From positions 4,464,001 to 4,528,000 of the forward strand of contig CM051514.1 of assembly GCA_028015205.1 (NCBI GenBank): 64,000 bases of DNA, given 5' to 3'. Position 1 is the first letter of the stretch. The number at the start of each line of letters is the position of its first letter. A model generated the notes under the pieces. It saw nothing but the letters and a program-made list of their open reading frames with translations, did no database searches and was not told the origin of the DNA. The stretch is from Mytilisepta virgata. Its lineage: Eukaryota; Mollusca; Bivalvia; Mytilida; Mytilidae. A program made the translations under genes and the position numbers. This document shows, one piece after another, positions 36,294 through 45,340 of this stretch.

Positions 36294-36529
36294 AACGCCT
36301 GTGGTTCACCTAAGCAAGCGTGACTGTTTGCCTCATGTTTGTAACGCTTGCACCAGTGAACCCCCGACGATGGGGTATGAGTTGTTAGAGTAGGAGTACG
36401 AGACAGACCTACGATAAGGGTTAGAGGCAGGACTAGGGTTAGGGTTAGAACTAGGGTTAGGGTTAGAGTTAGGGTTGGGTTAGGACTCGAGTTAGGGTTA
36501 GGGTTAGGACTGAAATCCGTAAATGTTCG
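36294..36529. other. Unique centre of the palindrome with telomere-like repeats
   Basis: The arms meet at 'gacgggaacg' (36284-36293) and 'cgttcccgtc' (36530-36539). Between them lie a 120-bp unique segment and, at about 36416-36513, some ten degenerate TTAGGG words (agggttagggttag, with interruptions such as aactaggg and gactcgag). TTAGGG is the usual metazoan telomere repeat. All are in one orientation, so they are not part of the inverted structure. Confidence 0.88.
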
Positions 36530-36539
36530 TTCCCGTCCG

Positions 36540-36856
36540 GAAAGACTCTGAAATTTTCATTTCATTAGGGCGCTCTCTTTCAGGTCCGCGTTACATGGCC
36601 GCAGCCATCTTTGATGTTCATCGTAACATCATCGAGACCAAGAGGTGATTTATAACGTAACAGTGAGAATCCCACCTTCTCCCCGGCACACCAGCAACAA
36701 CAACGAACAACGAACACCGAATTGTGAGGTCTGAATGAATGAAAAAAGCAATCTTCGTCACCATGACACCAATGGAAAGCTTTTAACAAAAATATAATCA
36801 GAGGTTTTTTAATTTCGTCAGTTGTTTGAAGACCGTCAAACAACATACACGTATCA
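36540..36856 (+). promoter_or_regulatory. Upstream region of the right-arm gene pair
   Basis: About 320 bp between palindrome centre and the zinc-ribbon ATG, mirrored in the left arm (35970-36283). It contains 'catggccgcagccatctttg', whose reverse strand resembles a YY1-type AAGATGGC.GC site, and 'gtttgaagaccgtcaaac', an imperfect inverted repeat near the start codon. Divergent placement means both gene pairs would be transcribed outward from the centre. Promoter function is inference. Confidence 0.4.
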
Positions 36857-37312
36857 ATGGAGTCGAAAACGCCTCTCGGTTTATTGGTTCCTGCTAGATA
36901 CTTAATACCTGTGGATCTTTCAAAGACCAAAGCAAAACCAGAAATGAAAAGGAAAATACTTCCAACCAAAGTGGAGAGAACCAAGCGGCTGGACAACACA
37001 AGTGGAGGACCCAGCAAAGTGGATCCAAACAAGAAATGTACAAAGTGTCAAATGAACAAGAGCTTTGGGGAATTCTACAAAAAAATGAATGTCTGCAAGG
37101 GGTGTAGAAGGATTAACAACGAGTGGACAAGACTTAATAGAGACCTCATCAGTAAAGTGAAATCTGAACTGCAACAATCTCGAAACGAATACTTTGCCAA
37201 ACGTTTGTGTATGAATCAACAAGCCGTTGAGGAACCTGTAGCTAACATAAGCACTTGCAGGACGACCGGAGCTCATTCTACTATTGAATCCCAGGAAAGA
37301 AAGACGTCTTAA
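36857..37312 (+). CDS. Zinc-ribbon protein of the palindromic element, right-arm copy
   Basis: 151 codons, intact. Residues 1-50 are basic (PEMKRKILPTKVERTKR). Residues ~58-90 form a zinc ribbon, KKCTKCQMNKSFGEFY then VCKGCRRINNEW, i.e. CxxC…FY…CxxC. This pattern is common in small phage and large-DNA-virus proteins, often linked to HNH-type nucleases, but no HNH residues are visible here. A helical basic stretch follows, then a Ser/Thr-rich tail. Its TAA is followed immediately by the ATG of the next gene, so the two probably share one transcript. A fragment of the same gene occurs at 22402-22526. I do not know the function; DNA or RNA binding is a guess from charge and ribbon. Confidence 0.8.
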   Translation: MESKTPLGLLVPARYLIPVDLSKTKAKPEMKRKILPTKVERTKRLDNTSGGPSKVDPNKKCTKCQMNKSFGEFYKKMNVCKGCRRINNEWTRLNRDLISKVKSELQQSRNEYFAKRLCMNQQAVEEPVANISTCRTTGAHSTIESQERKTS

Positions 37313-37888
37313 ATGTATACCTGTGACACATGTGGATACCAGTCCAAGCGAAACTTCAACCTAGTGCGACACAAAAAGAATGCACACGGTATGGAAGACA
37401 ATTCAACAGACTATAGTGATTCAGTCTCAGACACCACCACAGAAGCCGATGACGAGGAATCGGAACAAAGCAGTGACAATGAATCCAACGAAGATTCCGA
37501 AGAGCAATGCGAACAGTCCCCATGGGAAGTCATTTTGAATAGAACATTTCAAGTACATCAATCGGAATACTCACAGAAAGTAAACGAACTAGTCGAAGCC
37601 GGAATGGAAGAAAACGAGGCACGCTTGGCAGCATATAGAGACATGTTTGACACATACAGAGACGAAATACGAAAGCATTACCTCGGACTGATATCTTGGC
37701 ATCAAGACATGAATAAAGACCTCGCACATAGAAAGATCAAGAAAACGGCTAAACGCCTGAGAGAAGAGGAAGACTACGAATCAAAAGAATCATGGGAATA
37801 TGCCGTAGAAAAACGAAAATATCTGGTTAACTGTGTATTGAACGACTACGACCCACCACCATCTGAAGACAGCAATGACTCTATGTGA
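37313..37888 (+). CDS. C2H2-finger acidic/coiled protein of the palindromic element, right-arm copy
   Basis: 191 codons, the complete version of the gene truncated in the left arm. Residues 1-26 form one classical C2H2 finger (YTCDTCGY…LVRHKKNAH). Residues ~27-65 are strongly acidic and Ser-rich (TTEADDEESEQSS…). From ~66 onward it is predicted helical: WEVILNRTF…EYSQKVNELVEAG…YRDEIRKHY, then a Lys/Arg/Glu-rich end with KKTAKRLREEEDYESKESW and a short acidic tail. It starts directly after the stop of the zinc-ribbon gene. I recall similar single-finger acidic proteins in Polinton/adintovirus-type elements, but cannot confirm this here. DNA-binding regulator is the simplest reading. Confidence 0.8.
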   Translation: MYTCDTCGYQSKRNFNLVRHKKNAHGMEDNSTDYSDSVSDTTTEADDEESEQSSDNESNEDSEEQCEQSPWEVILNRTFQVHQSEYSQKVNELVEAGMEENEARLAAYRDMFDTYRDEIRKHYLGLISWHQDMNKDLAHRKIKKTAKRLREEEDYESKESWEYAVEKRKYLVNCVLNDYDPPPSEDSNDSM

Positions 37889-38160
37889 CGGAGGAATTGG
37901 AACATATTACAAAAAAAACAGAAAAAAATATATAAAAAAATAAAAAAATAAAAAAAAAATTAAAAAAATTGGAAGGAGGGTAATGCAGCCTATATATGTT
38001 TAAACATATATATAGCCAGTCACAAGGCTGGACAAATGCAGAGTGGCCTTAAAAAATTGAGGAGGATTAATGCAGCCTATCTTATGATAGCCAGTCACAA
38101 GCCTGGATAAATGCAGAGTGGCCTTTCAAATGACCTCTCGCACAGATCCAATATTTGAAT
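37889..38160. repeat. A-rich and hairpin spacer of the right arm
   Basis: A long A-rich run after the C2H2 stop, then two copies of 'tagccagtcacaagcctgga' type sequence with palindromes (tatatgtttaaacatata; tatcttatgata). Mirror of 34861-35102. Confidence 0.8.
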
Positions 38161-38164
38161 AACA

Positions 38165-39445
38165 ACAATCGAACACCACTAGCAGCAGTAGCCCCAAAAC
38201 TGAAATGAGCACCCGAGTAAGGTCCTGAGTAGCGATGAGCAGCAAAGAGCAAGAGAATAGCAGCGATGACGAACATCAACAAGCAGCAGGAGCGAAATGA
38301 GCACGCGTGTAAGGTCATGAGTAGCGATGAACAGCAAAGAGCAAGAGAAGAGCAGCGATGAGCAAGAGAAGAGCAGCAGGAGCGAAATGAGCACGCGAGT
38401 AAGGTCCTGAGTAGCGATGAGCAGCAAAGAGTAAGAGAAGAGCAGTGATGACGAACAGCAACAAGCAGCAGGAGCGAAATGAGCTCGCGAGTAAGGTCCT
38501 GAGTAGCGATGAGCAGCAAAAACAAGAGAATAGCAGCGATGACGAACATAAACGAGCAGCAGGAGCGAAATGAGCTCGCGAGTAAGGTCCTGAGTAGCGA
38601 TGAGCAGCAAAGAGCAAGAGAATAGCAGCGATGACGAACATCAACAAGCAGCAGGAGCGAAATGAGCACGCGAGTAAGGTCCTGAGTATTGATGAGCAGC
38701 AAAGAGCAAGAGAAGAGCAGCGATGACGAACAGCAGCAAAGAGCAAGAGAAGAGCAGCGATGACGAACAGCAACAAGCAGCAGGAGCGAAATGAGCACGC
38801 GAGTAAGGTCCTGAGTAGCGATGAGCAGCAAAGAGCAAGAGAAGATAAGCGATGACGAACAGCAACAAGCAACAGGAGCGAAATGAGCACGCGAGTAAGG
38901 TCCTGAGTAGAGATGAACAGCAAAGAGCAAGAGAAGATAAGCGATGACGTACAGCACTAGCAACAGGAGCGAAATGAGCACGCGAGTAAGGTCCTGAGTA
39001 GAGATGAACAGCAAAGAGCAAGAGAAGATAAGCGATGACGTACAGCACTAGCAACAGGAGCGAAATGAGCACGCGAGTAAGGTCCTGAGTAGCGATGAGC
39101 AGCAAAGACCAAGAGAAGAGCAGCGATGACGAACAGCAACAAACAGTAGGAGCGAAATGAGCACGCGAGTAAGGTCCTGAGTAGAGATGAACAGCAAAGA
39201 GCAAGAGAAGATAAGCGATGACGAACAGCAACAAGCAACAGGAGTGAAATGAGCACGCGAGTAAGGTCCTGAGTAGCGATGAGCAGCAAAGAGCAAGAGA
39301 AAAACAGCGATGAGCAAGAGAAGAGCAGCGATGACGAACAGCAACAAGCAGCAGGAGCGAAATGAGCACGCGAGTTAGGTTCTGAGTAGAGATGAGCAGC
39401 AAAGAGCAGCGATGAGCAAGAGAAGAGAAACGAAATGCATCATAG
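38165..39445. repeat. 92-bp minisatellite of the right arm
   Basis: The same unit as in the left arm, reverse-complemented (…gagcgaaatgagcacgcgag…), about 13 units with internal 21-46 bp insertions. All minus frames are nearly free of stops for the same arithmetic reason (92 is not divisible by 3). Confidence 0.9.
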
Positions 39446-39836
39446 AGCAATGAAATGGACCGCCGTTGCTAAGGCGGTTGCTAAGGACACCCCTCCATTG
39501 ATCTATTGGTGACAGCATCACTTGGAGGTAAGGGGACATAATCCAATCCTACCTGTGGTCCTCACAGAAAACATCACCCACAAATGAAAAGAGCGGGATA
39601 TGAGGAGATAATCCAATAGTGTACTTCGTATACTCTCGGACTTCGACATAACAGTGAGGGTATCCGTTCCTAGAGACCGACGGGGGCCAAGAGACGACCG
39701 AGAAGTGCGGGAAAAGGGGAGATAATTCAATCTGAGTTCTGGTCAAGCATGGCACATCCGGGTCCGTGACTGACGTCACTTCCGGTTCCGGTGACGTCAT
39801 TTCCGGTTCCGGTGACGTCACTTCCGACACCTCCAC
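39446..39836. promoter_or_regulatory. Right subterminal region with TGACGTCA and CTTCCGG motifs
   Basis: Present only at the right end of this copy but shared with 22545-23100. Ends in a cluster of 'gtgacgtcacttccggttccgg' type words at about 39770-39830, i.e. CRE/ATF-type TGACGTCA palindromes next to ETS-type CTTCCGG. Related copies at 43.3 and 53.6 kb keep these motifs, suggesting a function for the ends (protein binding, transcription or replication). No experiment supports this. Confidence 0.6.
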
Positions 39837-39894
39837 AGCACCTCTACCTCTTCCACCACCTCAAATAATAATTTGCCTGTGCCCATATACTACT
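39837..39894 (-). repeat. Right terminal inverted repeat, 58 bp
   Basis: Reverse complement of 33351-33408 with one substitution. Followed by TATGTG at 39895-39900. Confidence 0.9.
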
Positions 39895-39900
39895 TATGTG
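39895..39900 (+). other. Target-site duplication TATGTG, right
   Basis: Matches 33345-33350 exactly and directly abuts the right inverted repeat. Confidence 0.85.
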
Positions 39901-40043
39901 GTACAAAAAGTTCTGATATTTGTGATTTTGACCACACTGTTAAAGATTTTCTTAATATACATTTTTCGAAAATTCTAGGATTGCAAAAAAATTATAATTT
40001 AGTCAGTAGCTCGATAAAGTCGAACATTTCCTCATAAAAAACT

Positions 40044-40440
40044 GACTACCAGGGAACCAGGCCATGTAAAAGATCCAGATGCGTGACATGCCCCTTCACC
40101 GTGGAGACTAAAGCGATCTTGGGCCCTGACAACAAATACATCTCTAATTTTATAAATTGGTTTACGCAATCGTCTACGAATTGTGATAAGGTTTTTATCG
40201 GAGAGACATATCGTCACCTTAGTGACCGCTTTTCCGAACACTTACCTTCAATAAAGAATGGAACTGATTGTCCAGTTGGCAATCACTTTCGATTGCCTGG
40301 TCACAGCTCGTCAGATGTCCGCGTAATCGTTTTAAGGACAGTTAACGGGGGAAGACAATACAGACAACGCCTTGAACAAAAAATAATTTTTAGCCTGGGG
40401 ACACTCCGACCCCGTGGAATTAATTTAAAAAATTCTTGAT
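40044..40440 (+). pseudogene. Penelope-like element, endonuclease-domain fragment
   Basis: Open for about 130 codons: CKRSRCVTCPF (the Cys cluster before the nuclease), …VFIGETYRHLSDRFSEHLPSI (second half of the GIY-YIG core with the conserved Arg), …GNHFRLPGHSSSDVRVIVL, …RLEQKIIFSLGTLRP.GIN with the conserved Glu. The first GIY strand is replaced by unrelated residues and no reverse transcriptase precedes it, so this is a 5'-truncated remnant. It belongs to a different subgroup from the copy at 24.9 kb. Confidence 0.8.
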
Positions 40441-40648
40441 TTCAAATCATTTTACTAAGTATGCAAACAAATTACTTTCTGCAGTACAGTTATCTTACGA
40501 TAGAAATAGACATGGTCATGACACATAAACAATAATATACAATATAAAGAAAATAATAGGTTGTAATGTAGCAGCGGTGGCAATCGTTCATTATTAAAGC
40601 ATTATTGTCAGGAATCATGCTTATTATGTTTATATAGTATAAATTTCT

Positions 40649-41290
40649 TCACATAATTAAGAATGCTTTAGTGTAATTGAAGAGCCGCCTATTCAAAAGG
40701 ATAGCTAAGTTATGCTCTGTTATTTAATCTACATTTTTAGTGCAATGTTTTAATTTTTTATTTAATTCACTCCGAAATATATTGTGGGTTGGGCAGTACA
40801 GAAAGAAATGGATCTAATCTTCAATTTGTCCTATATTACACAAGGTGCAAATACTACTTGTTCTAGGGATATTCCTATAACGTCCTTTTTCAATCTCCAG
40901 GGAATGTGCACTAATTCTAAATTTACATAATAAGGATCTTACAGCTAAAAATTTGCAAGAATCAACATATGGACGTCTCTTATTTTTGTAAATTCATGAA
41001 AGAAATCTAATTTATTATTTCTGATTATAACTCTGTGTTGATTTTGTAAAGCTTGATCATTTATTCTTTGTTGTATAGCTGCTATTTTTGCTTTTATGTT
41101 AAGTGTGTCAGAAATCAAATATCCAAACCCAAGTTCTCTTACCCAGTATTGAACTTTGGAGATCCATTTACTATTTTGGTCAATATTATTGTAAATTTTG
41201 CTAACCTTTCATGGGATGCTTATTAAGTTCAGCTAAACAGGCAGCATTTGTTACCTTACAAAGTACACCAAGGATTTCTTTAAGAAATTC
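40649..41290 (-). pseudogene. LINE (non-LTR retrotransposon) ORF2 3' end
   Basis: Minus strand, reading downstream: LKEILGVLCKVTNAACLAELN, …IQQRINDQALQNQ…, LLCKFRISAHSLEIEKGRYRNIPR, CTLC.IGQIED.IHFFLYC (the Cys-rich C-terminal block of LINE reverse transcriptases), ELNKKLKH, NLAILLNRRLFNYTKAF, stop at 40649. There are at least one frameshift and two in-frame stops. No reverse transcriptase core is present, so it is a 5'-truncated dead copy. Confidence 0.75.
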
Positions 41291-41296
41291 AATATG

Positions 41297-41690
41297 CAGG
41301 TGGCAGTATCCGTCTACTTGTATGGATACTTATACTTGGCACACATGGCAGTATACCTCTGCTTGTATGGATATTTATACAGGTACACCTGGCAGTATAC
41401 TTCTGCTTGTACAGGTATTTATACTTGGCACACCTGGCAGTATACTTCTGCTTATATGGATATTTATACAGGCACACCTGGCAGTATACTTCTGCTTGTA
41501 GGGATACTTATACTTAGCACACCTGGCAGTATACGTCTACTTGTATGGATACTTATACTCGCACAACTGGCCGTATACTTCTGCTTGTACAGGTATTTAT
41601 ACTTGGCACACCTGGCAGTATACGTCTGCTTGTATGGATATTTAAACTGGCACACCTGGCAGTATAATTCTACTTGTATTGATACTTATA
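41297..41690. repeat. 45-bp minisatellite, about 8.5 copies
   Basis: Unit cagtatacttctgcttgtac continuing aggtatttatacttggcacacctgg. It starts where the LINE fragment begins. Period divisible by three gives spurious Tyr/Leu-rich ORFs on both strands. Confidence 0.9.
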
Positions 41691-41699
41691 AAATCGTGG

Positions 41700-42063
41700 T
41701 ATCCAGTTATATATTTCCTTCACTTACTACAATAACTCAATGCCGAAGAAAAAGAATGGAGCACAAATGTTCCCCATTTTTAATATGGAGTATTTATTTC
41801 AAACCTCTTCTACCTAATGGACCAAATATAAGAAAGATAAAGACACATATAATGCTATCTTCACAATCCAATATACTAATAATGTGTCCTCTTGAATATA
41901 TTTTGTAAGTATAAGAATGTTTAATCTAATAATGTAAATATGCATGCATGCTTTTCTTGAAAAACAAAACACTGCTGGATTGTAGTTGTTTTAACCAATA
42001 CTAGACATATGTTTCCGAAGTATTAAGCTTATACCTAATTAATTATTTCGTCACCTCTTCAGA

Positions 42064-42100
<37 letters not shown>

Positions 42101-43150
42101 AGAGCAGAACTTTGAACAAACGTAATAAAACGAGTAATTTCCAATATTCGCAAAACAAAATGTCAGGAGAGAGCAACAATAGGTGTACGAAATTGAAGTC
42201 AACAATGTTATCAAGCTAACCCAACATTATTTGACAAGAGGTCTGTGTGTGTGAAGTACATTTTTGTAGTAAACTAACCCGTAAAATTACGATCATCTTG
42301 AAACAAAATAAAAATAATACTGAAAAAAAACAATCCATAATTTACAATTTTGATTAATGTATGTACTATAAATCTGTAATATTCTGAAAAAAAAGACGTC
42401 CTCACACTAACTGTAATTACACATTAAAAATCCCAGACAGATATAATCAACCTATGTCATCGTTTCAGATAAAAATCACGTTCAAACAAAAATGTTCACG
42501 CTCTGCTTTTCTCCTTTAATATCTTATTGAATGACATAGTTTAGTTAAATACAAAAGATGTTATATTATAGTGACCAAATTTTATCCAGATTGATTGTTT
42601 TTTTTAAACCATCCGTTTTATTTTTGTTCCCCACTGTACTTCCTATTGACACAATTTAAGCCACCATGCTAATCTTATGACCCATGCGAGAATATGAACA
42701 CGATTTGTTACCTCATAAAGTTGGAGGATCGAACACAAAAATACAAGAAATATTGGTAAAATAAAAAAAAAAAAAAAAAAAAAAACTAAGCAAGAAGATA
42801 GTAAGTAAATTCAGTCAGACCAAAATCTGAAAAAAAAAATCGTGAGAACACTAACACACCCAAAAATACTACAATGACACAAAAATCCAGAGAGAATCAG
42901 AATATCACAAACTCATGCACTATATAAGTGTGAACTCTCATAAAAACAGGTGTGAAATGAAGTGCTACGAAATTGTAAGTGTTCACATAGTAGGAGAGGT
43001 AAATCCGGTATTGTCAAGTCTAGTAAATTGTTATTCCAGCAAAGCGTGGAAGCTAACTGAAAATATAAATATTTTCTTATTTGCGAGATATATGTAGAAT
43101 ATTTGCAATTTGTTATAGTACGAACCCCGTATGTGACCTTTTCACGGGAC
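41700..43150. other. Region without recognised gene
   Basis: AT-rich, with a (ga)n microsatellite at about 42066-42099 and a poly-A run near 42761-42785. Nothing else recognised. Confidence 0.6.
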
Positions 43151-43154
43151 ATAA

Positions 43155-43630
43155 CGTGGAAGTAAGTTGCGCTGCATCATGTCCAGTGTGTTAACAATAA
43201 AACCCTCACAGTACTTCTTAGGAGAAGTGTGGTTTTTGAATCTTGAGTAAATATGTTTAGTTATATATGGGTATAGGAAAAAATATTATTTGTGAAGGTG
43301 TCGGAAGTGACGTCATCGGAGCCGGAAATGACGTCAGAGAAAACGACACAAAAGTTAGGGGAACCAGGGTAATACTAGTACCTGGAAGTGTCGAGTAGAA
43401 TGTCCAGCATGTTAACAACATTAGCCTCAATATTTTTTGTTATAACAGTGTGGTGTTTGACGAAATTAGCTAAAAATTATATGGGGACTGGTCATTTATA
43501 ACTTGTGGAAGTGCGGGAAGTTACGTAACCGAAAACAAAAATACGAAATGCATAAACGAAAGTGATACATTTTCCCGTCATTTGTGATTGTAATGTTAAC
43601 GGAAATGAGGTCAGTCACAAGCCCTGACCC
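43155..43630 (+). mobile_element. Diverged end of the palindromic-element family
   Basis: 'tatatgggtataggaaaaaatattatttgtgaaggtgtcggaagtgacgtcatcgg' at 43264-43320 matches the inward-reading right end of the element at 39.8 kb (tatatgggcacagg…ttattatttgaggtgg…gtcggaagtgacgtcac). Two imperfect ~220-bp direct copies ('atgtccag.gtgttaacaa…gtgtggt.tttga') flank it. No matching opposite end was identified. Confidence 0.55.
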
Positions 43631-43908
43631 GGAAGTGGGTTGAAATGTTTGCGGATGTATAACCGGTTAATGGATTGTGTTTTTCTAAGATTTTCAGTGA
43701 GATATAATACTGCATTGACCTTCAATTCAAAGAAAATTAACAGCTTTTTAAGGAATACCTCTCTAAGAAAAAATAAAACAATCCATGTAAACACCTGTCT
43801 GCGCGTGCGAACAGGTAACCTTGTCAATCGAAAACCCAAAACCCAGCTCGCAGAGAGTGCCAGATATTCTTTTACTTGAATTGGATGCTTACTTTTTGTG
43901 TCTGAATC

Positions 43909-44358
43909 ATGGCGAGCGCTCAGTTCAGGGGGCCACCGCCAGGTCTTTCTACTCCCAGTCGTTTGAATGAAGACGAATCAGCTGATATTCCCAGTTGGGT
44001 CAATATCGAGAACGGTCGTACATCCGCGGGTGGCGGAGGGTATTCCGGGTCCTGCCAGTTCGGTAGTTGAGTCTTTAGACTCTTCACTAGTGACAGGTAA
44101 TGAAGCAGTGGCTACATTAAATAAAGTGTCAACAGTGGACCACACAGAAGACGAAACAGACGAAGGCAGTGGTCAAAAAGGTGGAATCCAGAAACGGAAA
44201 CGGTCGGTTGAATCCGCATCGTGTTCCAGGAAAAAAGCTAAGACAAAGTATTTTAATAACGAATCGGGGTCCTAAAGTAACAGTAAAAGTTGCTCTAGTT
44301 CTAGCTCTAGTTCTGAGTCTGATTTAGGCAGCTTTTCGGACAATTTGGGATTTTCCTG
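43909..44358 (+). pseudogene. Unidentified broken ORF with basic and Ser-rich regions
   Basis: I do not recognise the family. From ATG 43909 the frame reads MASAQFRGPPPGLSTPSRLN…SWVNIENGRTS, then is lost. A second frame continues plausibly as VAEGIPGPASSVVESLDSS…EDETDEGSGQKGG, a bipartite nuclear-localisation-like KRKRSVESASCSRKKAKTK, a TAA stop at 44273-44275, then a poly-Ser/acidic tail (SSSSSSSESDLGSFSDNLGF) and a stop. One frameshift and one stop suggest a decayed gene. A retroelement Gag-like protein or another gene of the neighbouring element are possible. Confidence 0.4.
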
Positions 44359-44663
44359 AGTAAGCAATACTAGAATTATCGACAATTTTGATATATTTTC
44401 CAGTTGTGATTGAACACATTTTAAGCTGGTGATTTTTTTTTATTTGACTTCACCGGAATATGAAATTGCACTTATAATATATTTGTGGTTTTGGGCCTTC
44501 GTATCGGTTGTCTGTGGGTTCTCCGTTGGAGTCTATAGACTTGTTCCTGTCATCGGTAGGTCAATGGCATAGGGTAAGCATGGTAATGGTGTGATGGGAT
44601 CATCTCCGATTTTCCCGTGCTATTCATTCTGGGTTGTCTCCGGCTTCTCAGTCTATAGACTTA

Positions 44664-45025
44664 GACTAACATCGTTACGTCAAGCTCCAAGGAAAGACTA
44701 ACATCGTTAGGTCAAGATCAAATGAAAGACTAACATCGTTAGGTCAAGCTCCAAGGAAAGGCCAACGTCGTTAGGTCAAGATCCAAGGAAAAACTAACAT
44801 CGTTAGGTAAGATCCAAGGAAAGACCAACATCGTTAGGTCAAGATCCAAGGAAAGACTAAGATCGTTAGTTCAAGCTCCAAGGAAAGAATTATATCGTTA
44901 GGTCAAGCTCCCAGGAAAGACTAACATCGTTAGGAGGTCAGATCCAAGGAAAGACCGACATCGTTAGGTCAAGCTCCAAGGAAACACCAAGATCGTTAGG
45001 TCAAGCTCCAAGGAAAGACTAACAT
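44664..45025. repeat. 32-bp minisatellite, about 11 copies
   Basis: Unit gactaacatcgttaggtcaa + gctccaaggaaa with substitutions and two indels. It adjoins the Penelope tail at 45030. Confidence 0.9.
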
Positions 45026-45029
45026 GTTA

Positions 45030-45265
45030 ACTCAAGAAATACCAAAGGGATATTCGAAGGAGGGGAAAATCGAAAATAACTGACAAACTCAAGAGAACAA
45101 CGAAGACAAGACCAAAACAATACAAACACTACACTTAAAAACTAAAACACATATGAGCAACATGGACCCAACAAAAAACCGGGAGTGGACTCCCGAGGAG
45201 TAAGCAATCTCTGAGGAAGGGACAACATCAATGGAACAGGTTCATTTACATTTGGAAAGGGTTTT
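45030..45265 (-). mobile_element. Penelope-type 3' tail, reverse orientation
   Basis: The minus strand reads 'ctcccggttttttgttggg…catgttgctcatatg…tttagtttttaagtgtag…cttgtcttcgttgttctc…cagttattttcgatttt…tccctttggtattt', the tail seen at 31.6 and 47.5 kb in other versions. No coding part. Confidence 0.6.
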
Positions 45266-45340
45266 TTCATACCTGTCAACCAAGTCATGATGACATCCAT
45301 AAAACTTTAATAAGGATGTCTGCAACTTAGGAGCAACTAG

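Larger units (their letters stand above)
33351..39894. mobile_element. Palindromic (foldback-type) mobile element with two-gene arms
   Basis: Ends at 33351-33408 and 39837-39894 are inverted repeats identical at 57 of 58 positions, beginning AG and ending CT. Target duplication TATGTG flanks them (33345-33350 and 39895-39900). Inside, a left and a right arm are mirror images about position 36413: 92-bp minisatellite, spacer with 'gtgactggctat' hairpins, C2H2 gene, zinc-ribbon gene, upstream region. A unique centre at 36294-36529 separates the arms. No transposase, integrase or polymerase gene is present, so movement would need a helper. Six-bp duplication and AG termini resemble Polinton/Maverick elements; minisatellite-filled inverted arms resemble foldback elements. 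Confidence 0.9.

Noticed and set aside
36416..36513. True chromosome end
   Set aside because: Repeats are short, degenerate and internal, with unique sequence and element arms on both sides.
36857..37888. Calling the element a confirmed Polinton or adintovirus
   Set aside because: No integrase, polymerase, protease or capsid gene is present; only end features and weak gene resemblance support it.
38082..39450. Long minus-strand ORFs in the right arm
   Set aside because: Mirror image of the left-arm minisatellite; same arithmetic artefact.
39518..39836. Minus-strand ORFs in the right subterminal region
   Set aside because: They run through repeated TGACGTCA/CCGGAA words and have no domain; better explained as element-end sequence.
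33351..39894. Palindrome as sequencing artefact (missed adapter)
   Set aside because: Arms differ by about 1%, contain different deletions, have a unique centre and are bounded by a target duplication.
41294..41908. 204-codon Tyr/Leu-rich ORF
   Set aside because: Created by the 45-bp minisatellite; no domain and no start context.
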